64,000 bases of DNA from Aurifilum marmelostoma (lineage: Eukaryota > Ascomycota > Sordariomycetes > Diaporthales > Cryphonectriaceae), in contig JAMXSV010000024.1 in assembly GCA_027559495.1 (NCBI GenBank), forward strand, positions 62,001-126,000. Reading direction: 5' to 3'. Under the pieces are notes generated by a model that did not search any database, had not been told where the DNA came from, and saw only the letters and a program-made list of their open reading frames with translations. Positions 11,193-21,754 of the stretch are shown here, in pieces (position 1 is the stretch's first letter; every line of letters begins with the position of its first letter). The position numbers and the translations under genes are program-made.

Positions 11193-13686
11193 ATGGCGTA
11201 CAATCCATACGGAGGTCTGTGGCATTCCGAAAAGAAAAAACTGTGCCTGGCGATGAAATGATGACTGACAGCATGGAAATAGCGCCGGGTAATCCATATG
11301 GGCCACCTCCACCCTTTGGTGCCTTTCCTGGCTCCAGCGGCGCGCCTGGCATGGCCCCTCCACCAGGTCTAGGTACAGATAGTCCTCTATTCTATCGTCT
11401 GCTATGAAGATGGCGATGGTGATGACGACGACCTAGCGAGCTGACACTCTTGAATATGTAGGCCCCCCACCAGGCATGTCCTCTGCCCCTGGATTGGCAC
11501 CTCCTCCAGGTGTCCAGCAAGCCAATTCTGCCACACAAGCTAATCGACCAAGTGGACTGTCCGCCTCCTTCCAGCCGCCCCCGAACCTGCCTAACATCAA
11601 CTTCAACGCCCCGGTGATTCGCCTGGGCTCAAGCGGTCTACCTCCCAAGCCCTCGGCAGCGGCATCAACACCAGCAGCGGCAGCGGCGGCAGCAGCAGTA
11701 CCAGGTCCTGGCCGCAAGGAGAGCGATGCGCCTTTATCGGCGGGTGGGAACCGGCCTGGCCTCGGTGCCGAGCGCAACATTGAGCAGTCGCGCGCAGCTG
11801 TTAGGGAGAGCATGCAGGCACTACAACCTCCGACACAAGAAGAGCGGCTCCGCACGATATTTCTGCACAAGGTACCAGCCAGCCTAGGTGGCGATGAGGG
11901 CATCGAAAAATTTCTAAACCTGGTGGGCAGATTACGCCGCTGGGACTCAGCCAAGTCTAATCTCACAGATCACAAGGGTGAGGTATTTGGCTTCGCGCAG
12001 TACGATGATACCGAGTCCCTCTCCGTCGCCGTCGAGCTTCTCAGGGACGTCGAGCTTCCAGTCAAGAAGCAAGACCCCACCGACGGTCCCATCCCCGACG
12101 GTAATGGCGAAGGTGAAGGCGAAGGCGACGGCGTCGGTGACGGTATCGATAAGGTCAAACTACAAATCGCCGTCGACGAGAGTACGACAAAGTACCTGGA
12201 GACGTGGGAGGAAAGCTTGACCGACAACAGCGGCAAGCAGGAGCGGTTCGAAGTGGCCAGAGCTTCTCTCAAGCAGGCTATACGCGATCTCTTCTATCCA
12301 CGCCTACGTAGAACCGAGGACGGGGAGGGCGACGTCACAATGGGCGATGGGACCAACGCAAACGGCGAGAACGTCGAGGTGATCAACATTCCACTGGCGC
12401 AGGAGGACGAGCTAGCAGATATTCCGGCTGAGATGAGGGAAGTTGTCGCACAGGAGATTGCAGCCTTCCGAGAGCGCAGCAACCGGAGGGATTTGGAGCG
12501 GTTGAGGCGTGAGGAAGAGATGGAAGAGATGGAGCGCCGGCGGAACGGTGGGCGTCCGTCCCGCCTTGACTCCCCGCCACCGGGCGCGAACTCGATCCCC
12601 CTCGGCCCGAGAGGGCCGCCCAACGCTCCATCAGGCCCACGTGGCGCAGGCGGCCGTGGCGTGGCATTTGTCAACGGTGCAAATGGTGACGTGCGCGATG
12701 ACGAGGACACAGACGCAAGCGACGAGGAGCTCCACCGGCGCGAGCTGTCGAGGCAGAAGGCCGACGATGAGAAGCTGTATCTGGAGGCGGAGCGCAAGTG
12801 GGTTAACAGAGAGCGCCAGCGAGCTGCTGCTTTGGAACGTGAGACGGAGCGGGAGAAGGCCGAGGACGATGGTCGGGCTCGGCGCAAAGAGGAACAACTG
12901 GAGCGCGAAAAGAGCTGGGACGATGAGAAAGAAGCGAGCCGCAAGTCGCACCCCTATTATCGCGATCGTGCAGGCTGGGCTAGGAAGCGAGCACAAGATC
13001 GTGCCGACGAAGAAGGACGTGACGAGGCGGATCGGCGAACAGAAGAGTCGGAGCGGCGCAGGCAAGCAGCCGAGATGGAGCAGGCCAGGGACATGGCCGA
13101 CTCGTTCCTCAACCAGCAGGCCCGGGAGATGGAGGAGAGGCAGGCCGCTACAGCCGCTGCTCCTGCGCGCTTCACGCTGTCTCTGGGTGCTGCCGCTCAG
13201 AAGGCACAAGCCCGCTCGGGACCTCAGCGCAGGACCATGGCCGAAGTAGAAGGCCTACTCGACGACGAGGAGCAGGAACAGACCACGAAGCGGCAGCTTG
13301 TGCCGATCAAGTTCGAGCCAATAGCCGATGCCAAGGCCATGACCGAGGAGGAGATTCAGACCGCGGTCAAGAGCCTGGCACAGGAGATTCCCGCGACTCA
13401 AGATGGTCTCTGGGCGTGGGATGTCAAGTGGGACTACCTCGAGGACTCAATCATTACAGAAAAACTGCGACCATTCATTGAGAAAAAGGTGGTCGAGTAT
13501 CTGGGAGTACAAGAGCAGCTGCTGGTGGACGTTGTCGAGGAGCACCTGCGCAAGCATGCTAAGCCGGCGGAGCTGGCCGAAGAGCTAGAGGGCCCGCTTG
13601 AAGACGACGCGGTCGATCTCGTCAAGAAGCTGTGGAGGATGGTCATCTTCTTTACCGAGAGCGAGAAGAGGGGCTTGCCTGCCTAG
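11193..13686 (+). CDS. RBM25-like pre-mRNA splicing factor with RRM and PWI domain
   Basis: Exons 11193-11214 (22 nt), 11283-11372 and 11462-13686 sum to 2337 nt (778 aa). Junctions keep the Gly/Pro-rich N-terminus in frame (MAYNPYGG, GPPPPFGAFPG, GLGPPPGM). An RRM-like fold lies at about residues 168-245 (IFLHKVPASLGGDEGIEKFL ... GEVFGFAQYDDTESL). It is followed by a long Glu/Arg-rich helical region (about 360-620; EEEMEEMERRRNG, WARKRAQDRADEEG) and a C-terminal PWI domain (IITEKLRPFIEKKVVEYLG ... LVKKLWRMVIFF) in the last 110 residues. RBM25 and its fungal relatives associate with U1 snRNP and splicing regulators in the nucleus. The tiny first exon encodes only seven full codons and is easily lost in annotation. 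Confidence 0.88.
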
Positions 13687-14711
13687 TACGCTATGTCGGA
13701 AGGACAGTGTCGACGCTTGTCTCACGCTGGCGGCCAGGAGGGCAAGTTGGCACCGGCACGCAAGCGCTGGCTATCTTTCCACGACTGGGCTACAATTGCG
13801 AGAGAAGAGCGACTACGCATTTACCATCTGTCCAGCACCAATTCTCGGCCTGAGCCGTGGAATTGGCGGGGTAATCATAAGCTAAACCCGGACGATGAAG
13901 GGCTCGGAATACAAAGAGGACAGCACAGAAAGACAGACAGGAATAATGAACGAAAGAGCAAATAAAAAACAAGCGCAAGCAGAACCATACCAGCAACCGC
14001 GCGGACGTCCATGACATTGTTCTCGGGCTGGTAAACAGGTCTTACTAAATGAGGCCGAGGGTGCTCGTGCAAAGCCATGGATGAGTCTGAGAGCAACGTC
14101 CTACCAAGGGGGAGAACTCTATAGGAGATTGTAATGCAAATTCAAGTTCCAAGACTTTTCTTCTGGTGTGCGGGAAGCAAGCAGATCACTGTCTATTCAT
14201 AGAACAAAGCTGTTTGGAATCTATACACGGAACTGTGCCATAACCACCACTGTGCGATAATTACCGTGATAAACGCTAAATACCACATACAGCGTGCACA
14301 GGCAGTATCTCGGGGGATGTTAGGAGGTTGCTTTAGTGGTAGCTGTCTGCGGAGAACCCCTGTAGACCCCCTCCTGGGTCACGCCTCGAGCCGAGGTACA
14401 GTTCTCACAGCAAGGTTGCGGATTAGTTGGTGTTTACCGTGACAAGCTTGTGCTTCTCTCCTTCAACATCAATCCATCTTGGGCACGACCCAACCTCCCT
14501 CTACAGGTCAAGATTACTTGACCTTTTATTCTGCAGCTGAAAATATTGCACAATTCAACGTCGGACAGTTCGCGACTGATCGACTACCTGGCATCAACGT
14601 AAACTTCCTATTGTTGCTTGATTTCCCCGAGGCTTGAGAGAACATCCCAAGCCTAAGCCAACCTTCCTCGTTTTCTACATCCCGAGCTCAACCCCCTCGC
14701 CAACCATCACG
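13687..14711. other. Intergenic, about 1 kb
   Basis: Opens with the 3' flank of the RBM25-like gene. Small frames on both strands have no recognisable protein character. The last 200 bp is the leader of the enoyl-CoA hydratase gene. Confidence 0.45.
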
Positions 14712-15587
14712 ATGTCCCTCCCACAGGCCCTCACATCGGCCCCCCCAGTTGTGCCTGACACCCTTGTCACCTTTCCCACCCCAAAGATCCTCCTGGTCAC
14801 CATCAACAGACCTAAACAGCTCAATGCAGTCCCCACCACATCCCACCCTCTGTTCGACGCCTTGTGGCACTGGTACGATGCCCAGCCCTCTCTACGGTGC
14901 GCGGTTCTCACAGGGACAGGCCGTGCCTTCTGCGCCGGTGCCGACCTGAAGGAATGGTCTGTCCGAAACGATGCTGCCTCCTCGGACGCCGCGAGGACGG
15001 CAAGGGATACGCAGAGCGGGAACAAGCTACGGATCGCCTCGGGTTTCGCGGGGCTCAGCAACCGCAGCGGCAAGAAGCCTGTCATTGCGGCTGTGAACGG
15101 TCTGTGCCTGGGCGGCGGTATGGAGGTCGCGCTGAACTGCGACATGATCATCGCGAGCGAGCACGCGGTGTTTGGCCTGCCAGAGGTCAAGAGGGGCGTG
15201 ATTGCCCTCGCCGGTGCCCTGCCGAGACTGGTCAGGATAGTTGGGCGGCAGAGGGCGTCTGAGATGGCGCTTCTAGGGAGGCATTATTCTGCGGCAGAGA
15301 TGGAGAGGTGGGGCATTGTGAACAAGGTAGTGCCCGGCAAGGACGGAGGAAAGGTGTTGGAGGAGGCCTTGGGGTGGGCAGCAGAGATGGCCGAGAATAG
15401 CCCTGATTCCGTCATTGTGAGCCGCGAGGGACTCAGGCTCGGGTGGGAACCGCTGGGGCCTAAGGTCGGGACGGAATTGCTGGAGAGGGGCATGTATGGA
15501 CGCATGGATGGGGGCGAGAATCTCGTGGAGGGTGTGGTATCTTTTGTCGAGAGGCGGAAGCCGGTTTGGAAGGATAGTAAACTCTAA
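14712..15587 (+). CDS. Peroxisomal enoyl-CoA hydratase/isomerase (crotonase family), PTS1
   Basis: Intronless 291-aa crotonase. Visible are the oxyanion-hole and CoA segment AFCAGADLKEW, the second oxyanion block CLGGGMEVAL with the first catalytic glutamate, and the second catalytic glutamate in FGLPEVKRG. Both glutamates are present, so hydratase activity is plausible. The protein ends in Ser-Lys-Leu, the canonical type 1 peroxisomal targeting signal, which places it in peroxisomal beta-oxidation or a related acyl-CoA pathway. ATG 14712 is the first ATG of the frame; the upstream open codons start without ATG. Alternative functions in the superfamily (methylglutaconyl-CoA hydratase, dehalogenase-like) cannot be excluded. 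Confidence 0.9.
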   Translation: MSLPQALTSAPPVVPDTLVTFPTPKILLVTINRPKQLNAVPTTSHPLFDALWHWYDAQPSLRCAVLTGTGRAFCAGADLKEWSVRNDAASSDAARTARDTQSGNKLRIASGFAGLSNRSGKKPVIAAVNGLCLGGGMEVALNCDMIIASEHAVFGLPEVKRGVIALAGALPRLVRIVGRQRASEMALLGRHYSAAEMERWGIVNKVVPGKDGGKVLEEALGWAAEMAENSPDSVIVSREGLRLGWEPLGPKVGTELLERGMYGRMDGGENLVEGVVSFVERRKPVWKDSKL

Positions 15588-16385
15588 GGATCGGGTGACT
15601 TCCAGGGGGCCATAGAGTTATGAAAGAAGTTAAGGGCTGTATTGTGTGTTTTGATGGGGAGTCTGATGTCGAATCATCATTTCGGGGCTCTGGCTCTGGC
15701 TAGACCCCTTGGAAGACGTTTAGGAGGAAGATAGAATAGACATAAGAAGCCAGACACATACAGATATGTAGAGCACCGTGCTCTTGAAGCCAATATGACT
15801 ATTTCACGCGTCGCCAGCACAGTGAAAATCAGCCTGTCGCAACGTTGTTGATTGTACGTCCTCACTGAGAACCAGGTATATCTTGATTCGCATCTTGCCT
15901 GATAACCCTCATGCACTGGTGCCCACGATAAGCACCACCACACCTCGTATACTTTAGAAGCTCTTGTAAACACCAGGTAGCAGAACCGTGTTGGTCTCAT
16001 GCGCATGGAGGCACCGAGACCCTGAAGTATACCCTGAAGTATACTTACCATATCCGCAGCAGCCACTGCCAAGAGGATGTGGTCCCAAAGAATGTCGCTC
16101 GATATAGTACGACAAATGGGCACGGCTTCCCTGTCCGACTTTAGGCAAAAAGTGTAGCGATCCTTGGCTGCAGCATGCGGGGGGTGTATCGTGCGACCTC
16201 CAGCTGTGTAGGTATCGGTTGACCGATACGGTGTCCCGGTGCTGTTGAGACCAAGACAATTACGAGTGCGGGGAGAAGTGTATAAATTTAAAACCCTGAC
16301 TATTCGTGCCGCTGGGGCAAGAGCGCATTGTTGTACTCGGCCGAGCCACTTAACCCTTACTTTTGCTTCCATTGATTACCGCAGG
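15588..16385. other. Intergenic and SDR promoter
   Basis: A 231-codon minus-strand frame at 15677-16372 was judged non-coding. A perfect 12-bp tandem duplication (CCTGAAGTATAC type) lies at about 16022-16045. TATAAATT at 16281-16288 is about 100 bp before the SDR start. Confidence 0.5.
16281..16288 (+). promoter_or_regulatory. Putative TATA element of the 16386 SDR gene
   Basis: TATAAATT about 100 bp upstream of the chosen ATG on the coding strand. Position and sequence fit a fungal TATA box; no other support. Confidence 0.4.
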
Positions 16386-17431
16386 ATGAACAAATTTCTT
16401 AGACCCAGCGTTGTTCTGTCGAGGGCAACTAAAGGCCAGAGGTGGCAGAGACTCTCGGCGGCTCGGTTTGCGAGCCAGAGTGCGCCTGGCTCACCATCAT
16501 CTCGAAACTCGACAGACGGCAAGAGTGTTCTCGTGACAGGATCAGCACGAGGCATTGGAAAGGCCATCGCTCTACGCCTGGCCTCTGACGGATACAATGT
16601 CTGTGTTAATGATGTACCTGCAAACGCAAAGGCGTGCGATGAGGTCGTCAAGGAGATCCAGTCCAGGGGCCGAAAGAGCTGCTCTGCCATTGCGGACGTC
16701 AGCAAGCGGGAAGAGGTCAAGGATATGATACGGCAGAGTGTCAAGGAGTTGGGCCCACTTCACACAATGTATGGAATTGGTCTCACACACACGCGCGCGC
16801 GCACACGCACACACAGCGGCTGCTGCTGCTGCTGCCTTCTCTCACGATTTTGTTTTCGGCCTAGCTGACACCATTATCAAGGGTTGCCAACGCCGGCATT
16901 GCACAGGTCAAGGCACTTCTGGACCTCACGGAAGAGGACTTCGCCCGAATGTTGGCAGTGAACCTGACCGGCACACACAACTGCTACGCCGAAGCAGCCC
17001 TTCAGATGATCGATCAGGGAACATGCAAGCCTGACGCCCCAGGCAAGATCATCGGCGCGGCATCCATTGTAGCGTTTAAACCGTTTGCCCTGCTGGGTCA
17101 CTACAGTGCTTCGAAATGGGCAGTACGCGGTCTCACGCAGGCGTACGCGATGGAACTGGCCGACTACAACATTACCGTCAACGCATACGCGCCAGGAATC
17201 GTAGGCACGGCGATGTGGGAGAAAATTGATGAAGGTCTGGTTGCCAAGAAGGGCGACGGTTCCGTCAGGAAGGGCGACATGATGAGGAAGTATGTGGAGG
17301 AGCTGACGCTGCTGAGGAGGGTGAGTGTGCCTGAAGACGTGGCCAACCTGGTCAGCTGGCTTGCATCGCGAGACAGCGATTTCGTCACTGCACAGACACA
17401 GATTGTCGATGGAGGTATCGTGTTTACGTGA
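16386..17431 (+). CDS. Short-chain dehydrogenase/reductase, probably mitochondrial
   Basis: Exons 16386-16768 and 16882-17431 give 310 aa. It is a classical SDR with TGSARGIG (51-58) for cofactor, N155, S189, Y202 and K206 (YSASK) as the catalytic tetrad, and a C-terminal QIVDGGIVF. The general shape resembles diacetyl/acetoin-type reductases, but the substrate is unknown. The first ~35 residues are Arg/Ser-rich with no acidic residues (RATKGQRWQRLSAARFASQS), which looks like a mitochondrial presequence. The splice joins HTM to VANAGIAQ, the expected NAG block. The 113-nt intron carries CA/CG and CTG microsatellites. ATG 16386 is preferred over an upstream open stretch because it starts the presequence. 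Confidence 0.88.
16783..16836 (+). repeat. Compound microsatellite (CA/CG)n and (CTG)n inside an intron
   Basis: An alternating CA/CG run is followed by CACACA and then GCTGCTGCTGCTGCTG, all within the single intron of the SDR gene. Confidence 0.85.
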
Positions 17432-18781
17432 GATTTTTTTTTTTTTTCCTACTTTTCCTGCAATGTGAAGATAAGCTGGTGGTCAATGCCTCAGGCAATC
17501 TTCCTCGAGAACATTCCATGAACCAACTGTGGAAGCAGCCGAGTGTGCATAGTTTGCAGTTGAGAAGACGCCCCACCGGGTGAATCATGACTCGAACCCC
17601 ACCGGGATGTTGCAATGTCGATCACTCGACCAGACCCCGAACTCGAAGATTTTGTCCCCGGCCAACACTGCTTGGACGCGACAGTCCACGGCCGACCCCA
17701 CCCCGGATCAACATGTGTCCATGGACCGTGGCAGTGTGCGCGCCTATAGTTTATCAGAAGCATCCAAATGAGCTTCTTGTCAGGACTGAGTGCCAGTGAG
17801 CGCGGTCGTAAAAAGAAAGCACCACGCACGCCCGGCAGAAAGGCTGGTGGCGATGATGAGAGAGTGGGATGATCCTCTTGGCATAAGTCACCCCGAGGCG
17901 CCATCTCGAGGGGTACTGAAACAAACACCACCACCAAGAAGTGCCCCCCTGAACACAGGAAACCGGCACGGGAGTTCTGATTAGCTCAACGACCCTGAGT
18001 CAAGGGCAGGGCCTGAGGCGCGGCATGCAGGATGGCAGTGGACAGTCGCATCCCGCCGTGGGCACCAGAGCTGCCAGGGCACCACCGTCCAAAGCCCGTT
18101 GCGAGTAGTACGACTGGAAGTACAGGGCAGTACAAATACAGCACCAAGGGTACATATTCACACCAATACGGGGTCCCACCAACGCCTGCCAAGCTGCCAG
18201 CCGTCGAAAAAGGACGCTACAAATGCGGAGACGCCCCTCACGGTTGGTTCAGCGAGCCGTCGTCATGCTCTTTTTGCTGCTGCTGAGGAGTCGGGGAGCA
18301 GAAAAAGTAAAAGTATCTCAAAACTTTCGAGTGATTGTCAGGCAGCACTGCCTTATTGAGCATACCCGCGCCGCAGAAGAAAAAGGACCCGAGGGCAGGT
18401 AATTCGCTCGTCTATTTAGTGGTGGAGGAGGAGGGGGTATGTGGCTTAAATCCGTAACGCCCCCCGCCCTTCTTCTTTTCGCCTCTTGAGATATTGAGAT
18501 CAACGTCATCCTGATCTGTTTGTGTTCGACGATCTACCCGGCCTGGGCGTACACGAAGCCAGGTCGCCAAACTCTCCACCAACAACTTCCTCTTCCATCC
18601 ACGATTTGACCGAGCGTGGCGAGCCATCTCTGGATCCACTTGTTCTCTGAGAAAAACTCAAGAAAGACAATCAAAAGGAAGAAAAGAAAGGAGATAAAAA
18701 AGGAAACCGAAAAGTTATTTACCCTTTTGAGAAAATCGGGCACTTCCGCGTCCACTCGTATCAACATCCTCTCTGCAGAGG
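17432..18781. other. Intergenic, 1.35 kb
   Basis: Starts with a T13 run after the SDR stop. A ten-base motif CCCCACCGGG occurs twice near 17572 and 17600. Short frames lack protein character. The last 150 bp is a purine-rich leader of the DUF7730 gene. Confidence 0.45.
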
Positions 18782-20017
18782 ATGCCTCGGCTCAGAGACT
18801 CCCTTGCCTCCACGGCGCAGCCTCAAGCTTCGTCGCCCTTCTTCCAAGACCTACCCTCCGAGATACGGCACAAAATATATCAACACCTATGGGATCTCTA
18901 CGACACAAGGTGGCATGTGCATTCGTTCGGCTCCCAGGTTGTCCCAGTCTTTCCATGCGTTACCCACCCACATGAAGACGACGTGCGGTATGCGAGGTTC
19001 CAAGCGTCTCGAGGAGAGGACGCCCTCGTCTGGGAGAACCGGTTGCGTTCTCCGTGGAACGCACACTGGAGATGTGCAGAAGCAACGGCCGCTACGCTGT
19101 CAAAAGTAGAACGACCACGCAGGATCTCTCCGACCAGACACGTCCGGATACGAACACATGTTCCCGCCGCTCTTCTCGTCTGCAAGCGGATGTATGTTGA
19201 CCGATGCCCCATACTGCTGATGTCAAGCGACTATTGTCCGTTATTACGTATTGTGTGAAAAGAGAGGGAGAACAAAACGCAGCTTGTCGAGGCATCAGAC
19301 TGATGTTGACTTTTTAGGTATCTGGAGAGTATCGAGGAGCTAGAGAGCGTCGTCACCTTCTGCTTTACCGATATCGTCGTCGCCCGAGACTTCCTCGTTA
19401 AACATGCGCCGACTAGAAACATTCGCAACGTCGACATCAGCTTACGGGTCAAGCCTCTCATCACCGAATTGTATTTTCCAGGCCCCGACGGCGAACTGCA
19501 GCCACACATCAGCGGTCTAAGTGTCACGTCTAAGAAAAATCCGTGGGAGGACCTATGCCGCCGTCTATCCATGCTGCCGTCTCTTCGCTCGCTTCACGTT
19601 CGTCTTGACTCGGAGGACCTCCGGCCCTGGCACAAGCGTGTCAACGAGAAGGCCTTCCTCAAGCAGCTGTCGCGCGCAATGGCACGCGAATTCGTCCTTT
19701 ACCTGCCGGAGCTTCCAGATCGTCCGGAACTTCAAGGCCTTCCTGGATGCTATCTCGAAGGCGACGTCATCTTTGATGACCGTGTTCCCTTCATTGTCAA
19801 GAGAGGTCCGAGACCAAACAACTGGCAGCTCCATCTATCCAGAGTCAGTTATCCCTCTAGCTTGACACAACACTAATACCCCGCGTTGTGCCATCCCCCC
19901 CTTCAAAAATTAGGCTGGGACTAACAAATCTATCGTTGCCAGATCTCACATACTCTCCCAGAGAATTGGAGCCACACCCTGTGGAATCAAGTTCACGACA
20001 AGATTTGGGCTGCATAG
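18782..20017 (+). CDS. DUF7730-domain hypothetical protein
   Basis: Exons 18782-19191, 19318-19843 and 19943-20017 sum to 1011 nt (336 aa). The opening FFQDLPSEIRHKIYQHLWD is the F-box-like start of the fungal DUF7730/2EXR group. LLVCKRM + YLESIEELESVV is restored by the first intron, and the tail SLRSLHVRLDSED followed by LYLPELPDRPEL is also typical. The last exon (ISHTLPENWSHTLW) replaces an early stop reached if the third intron is retained; the 99-nt intron has GTCAGT and CCAG ends. Function is unknown; such proteins are numerous in ascomycetes and may be ubiquitin-pathway adaptors, though that is a guess. Confidence 0.78.
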
Positions 20018-20805
20018 CACATGCGAGTAGAGCTCGCGGCTCTAGGGAGAGCTGATAATCACTGTCGACTTCAGTTTAACGGGAGTCGCCAGCTTGTATT
20101 CCTACTGTATTTGTATTGACGCAACCGCACCAGTATCCATAATTGGTAACACGAGCAATGAAGGAAGAGGGGAGGGGGCGGATGGGAAGCAAAGACATTC
20201 CCAGAAGAGGGCTACGAGATCACAAATCTCTCCGAAACTCAAGGTTTCGAGATGCTTGCCTCTTTGATTTCTCTTGAACTGACGAGCGCCCTCTTCCAAG
20301 CATGCATAAGACCTTTCATAGGCCACTCTGAATTAATAAACATTTCAATAAGACGTCAATGAGGTCATTGAACCATTTGCTCGGGTCATTGGTAAGCACA
20401 TTTCGGACCAATATCCTGCTTGAAGACTTGATATCTTGGTAAATTGGCAAGCTTTCATGGTAATGAGCACTTGCTAAGATGTTGCGTAGACCCTCGTGTC
20501 ATTATCGCCATGTTTGATGCGTCAAACTCGTGTTGACTTGCCTGCGGCCCTAGGACTACGATATCAAATCTACGTGAACATTTACAGATAACACAATCGA
20601 AGAGCAGATCACAAGATAATGAGACATCACGTTATCCGTAAACCCCAATTTGGTATTGAGAATTCAGAAGTGAAGGGCGGTGGTATCTACCGACTCCTGA
20701 CTATGATCGACGGTCTATTGTTCGAGACGATGAGGCTCGGGGCCGCCTTAAGGTGGCTGCCACCTCGTTTTGTCTGTTGAACCCCCGTCATCTCCCCGCA
20801 ACTGT
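20018..20805. other. Intergenic between convergent genes
   Basis: AT-rich with no supported ORF. It is the 3' flank of both the DUF7730 gene (+) and the secreted-protein gene (-). Confidence 0.45.
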
Positions 20806-21596
20806 CTAGCAGTGAGCGCCGCCCAGGATGACGTTCCAGTTCTGGGTGGGGTGGAAGGCCTGGCCACGAGTCATCGTGTCCTCTCCTCCCATCCACTGGC
20901 ACTGCTGCATGATGGCAGTGGTGTAGTTGGCGATCCAGTTGAATCCGCCAAGGTACAGAGTAATGTCGGTGTTCTGCGCGCGGAAGAAAGGCAATGACTT
21001 GTTAGCTCAGATCCAATGCCATAGGGTGATCAGGGTTGTTGGGTGTTTCACTCACGTCATTGCACCACCAGATGCCAGCGTCGTCAGCGCAAGAGACACG
21101 ACCACAGGCGCCGGGTCCAGGACCGTTGGCTGGTTTGCCAGGAAGACCGTCGAGGTACTCGATGCCCTCCCAGGCGGCCGAAGTGGTGGTCAGATCAAAG
21201 CGCCAGCAGTGGATGACACCCTTCTCAGAGGGCTCGGAGCGCTCGTAGACAGAGGCGTCCATGGCGTTGTCACCGAGGGCGAGATCAGAGACGGGCCAGG
21301 TATAGTTGGGGTAGTGGTCGTTGATGTGACCAACGACCTCCTGAACGGTACCGACGAAGTTGTGCATGGGAATGAAGGGTTCGGCCTCAAGGATCCAGGT
21401 GATGTTCTCGACCTCGTAGGTGGTGTTGACAGATCCGTACATGTCGGAGGAGAAGATGACATCGGGCAACTGCGAGAACTTAGCAACTGGATGTTGTGAG
21501 GGGAATGGATGATGGGACTACTTCAGGACGTACGACTTGGGCAGCAACATTGCACATGGCAATGAGCACCCAGGAGAGGGTGGTCAAGAACTGCAT
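20806..21596 (-). CDS. Small secreted cysteine-containing protein (effector-like)
   Basis: Exons (minus) 21596-21534, 21478-21056 and 20973-20806 give 217 aa. The first exon encodes a signal peptide (MQFLTTLSWVLIAMCNVAAQ). The mature part has cysteines in the order HCWRF, GACGRVSC, WWCND, QQCQW and terminal AHC, with likely N-glycosylation sites. The second intron (GTGAGT...GCGCAG) restores WWCND-NTDITLYLGG; without it a stop follows. The first intron's acceptor is uncertain: 21478 is used, 21469 would remove three residues. The CGRVSC ... WWCND pattern recurs in fungal secreted proteins of unknown role; no toxin or enzyme family is recognised. Well-biased, C-ending codons suggest good expression. 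Confidence 0.75.
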
Positions 21597-21747
21597 CTTG
21601 ACAACTTGAGCGATGTTGAGAGTTGGTTTGATCAATGTGTGTGAGGTGAGTTGTGAAAGCTGATGTTTTCAGATGCTGATCGAAGATTGAGGTGAGCAAG
21701 AAAGAAGGTCAAATCTCGAAACCTTTAGGGGAGCAAAGAAAGTGTGT

Positions 21748-21754
21748 TATATAG
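21748..21754 (-). promoter_or_regulatory. Putative TATA element of the secreted-protein gene
   Basis: TATATAA on the coding strand, about 155 bp before the start codon. Confidence 0.35.

Noticed and set aside
12294..13209. Long minus-strand frames (216 and 192 codons) opposite the RBM25-like gene
   Set aside because: Ser/Arg-rich shadows produced by the Glu/Arg-rich coding strand.
15677..16372. 231-codon open frame on the minus strand
   Set aside because: Composition shows no domain, it overlaps the SDR promoter, and it has an odd Cys/Arg-rich mix; most likely chance.
17560..17610. ACTCGAACCCC sequence resembling a reversed tRNA B box
   Set aside because: The T-stem does not pair and no cloverleaf can be formed; only a short direct repeat remains.
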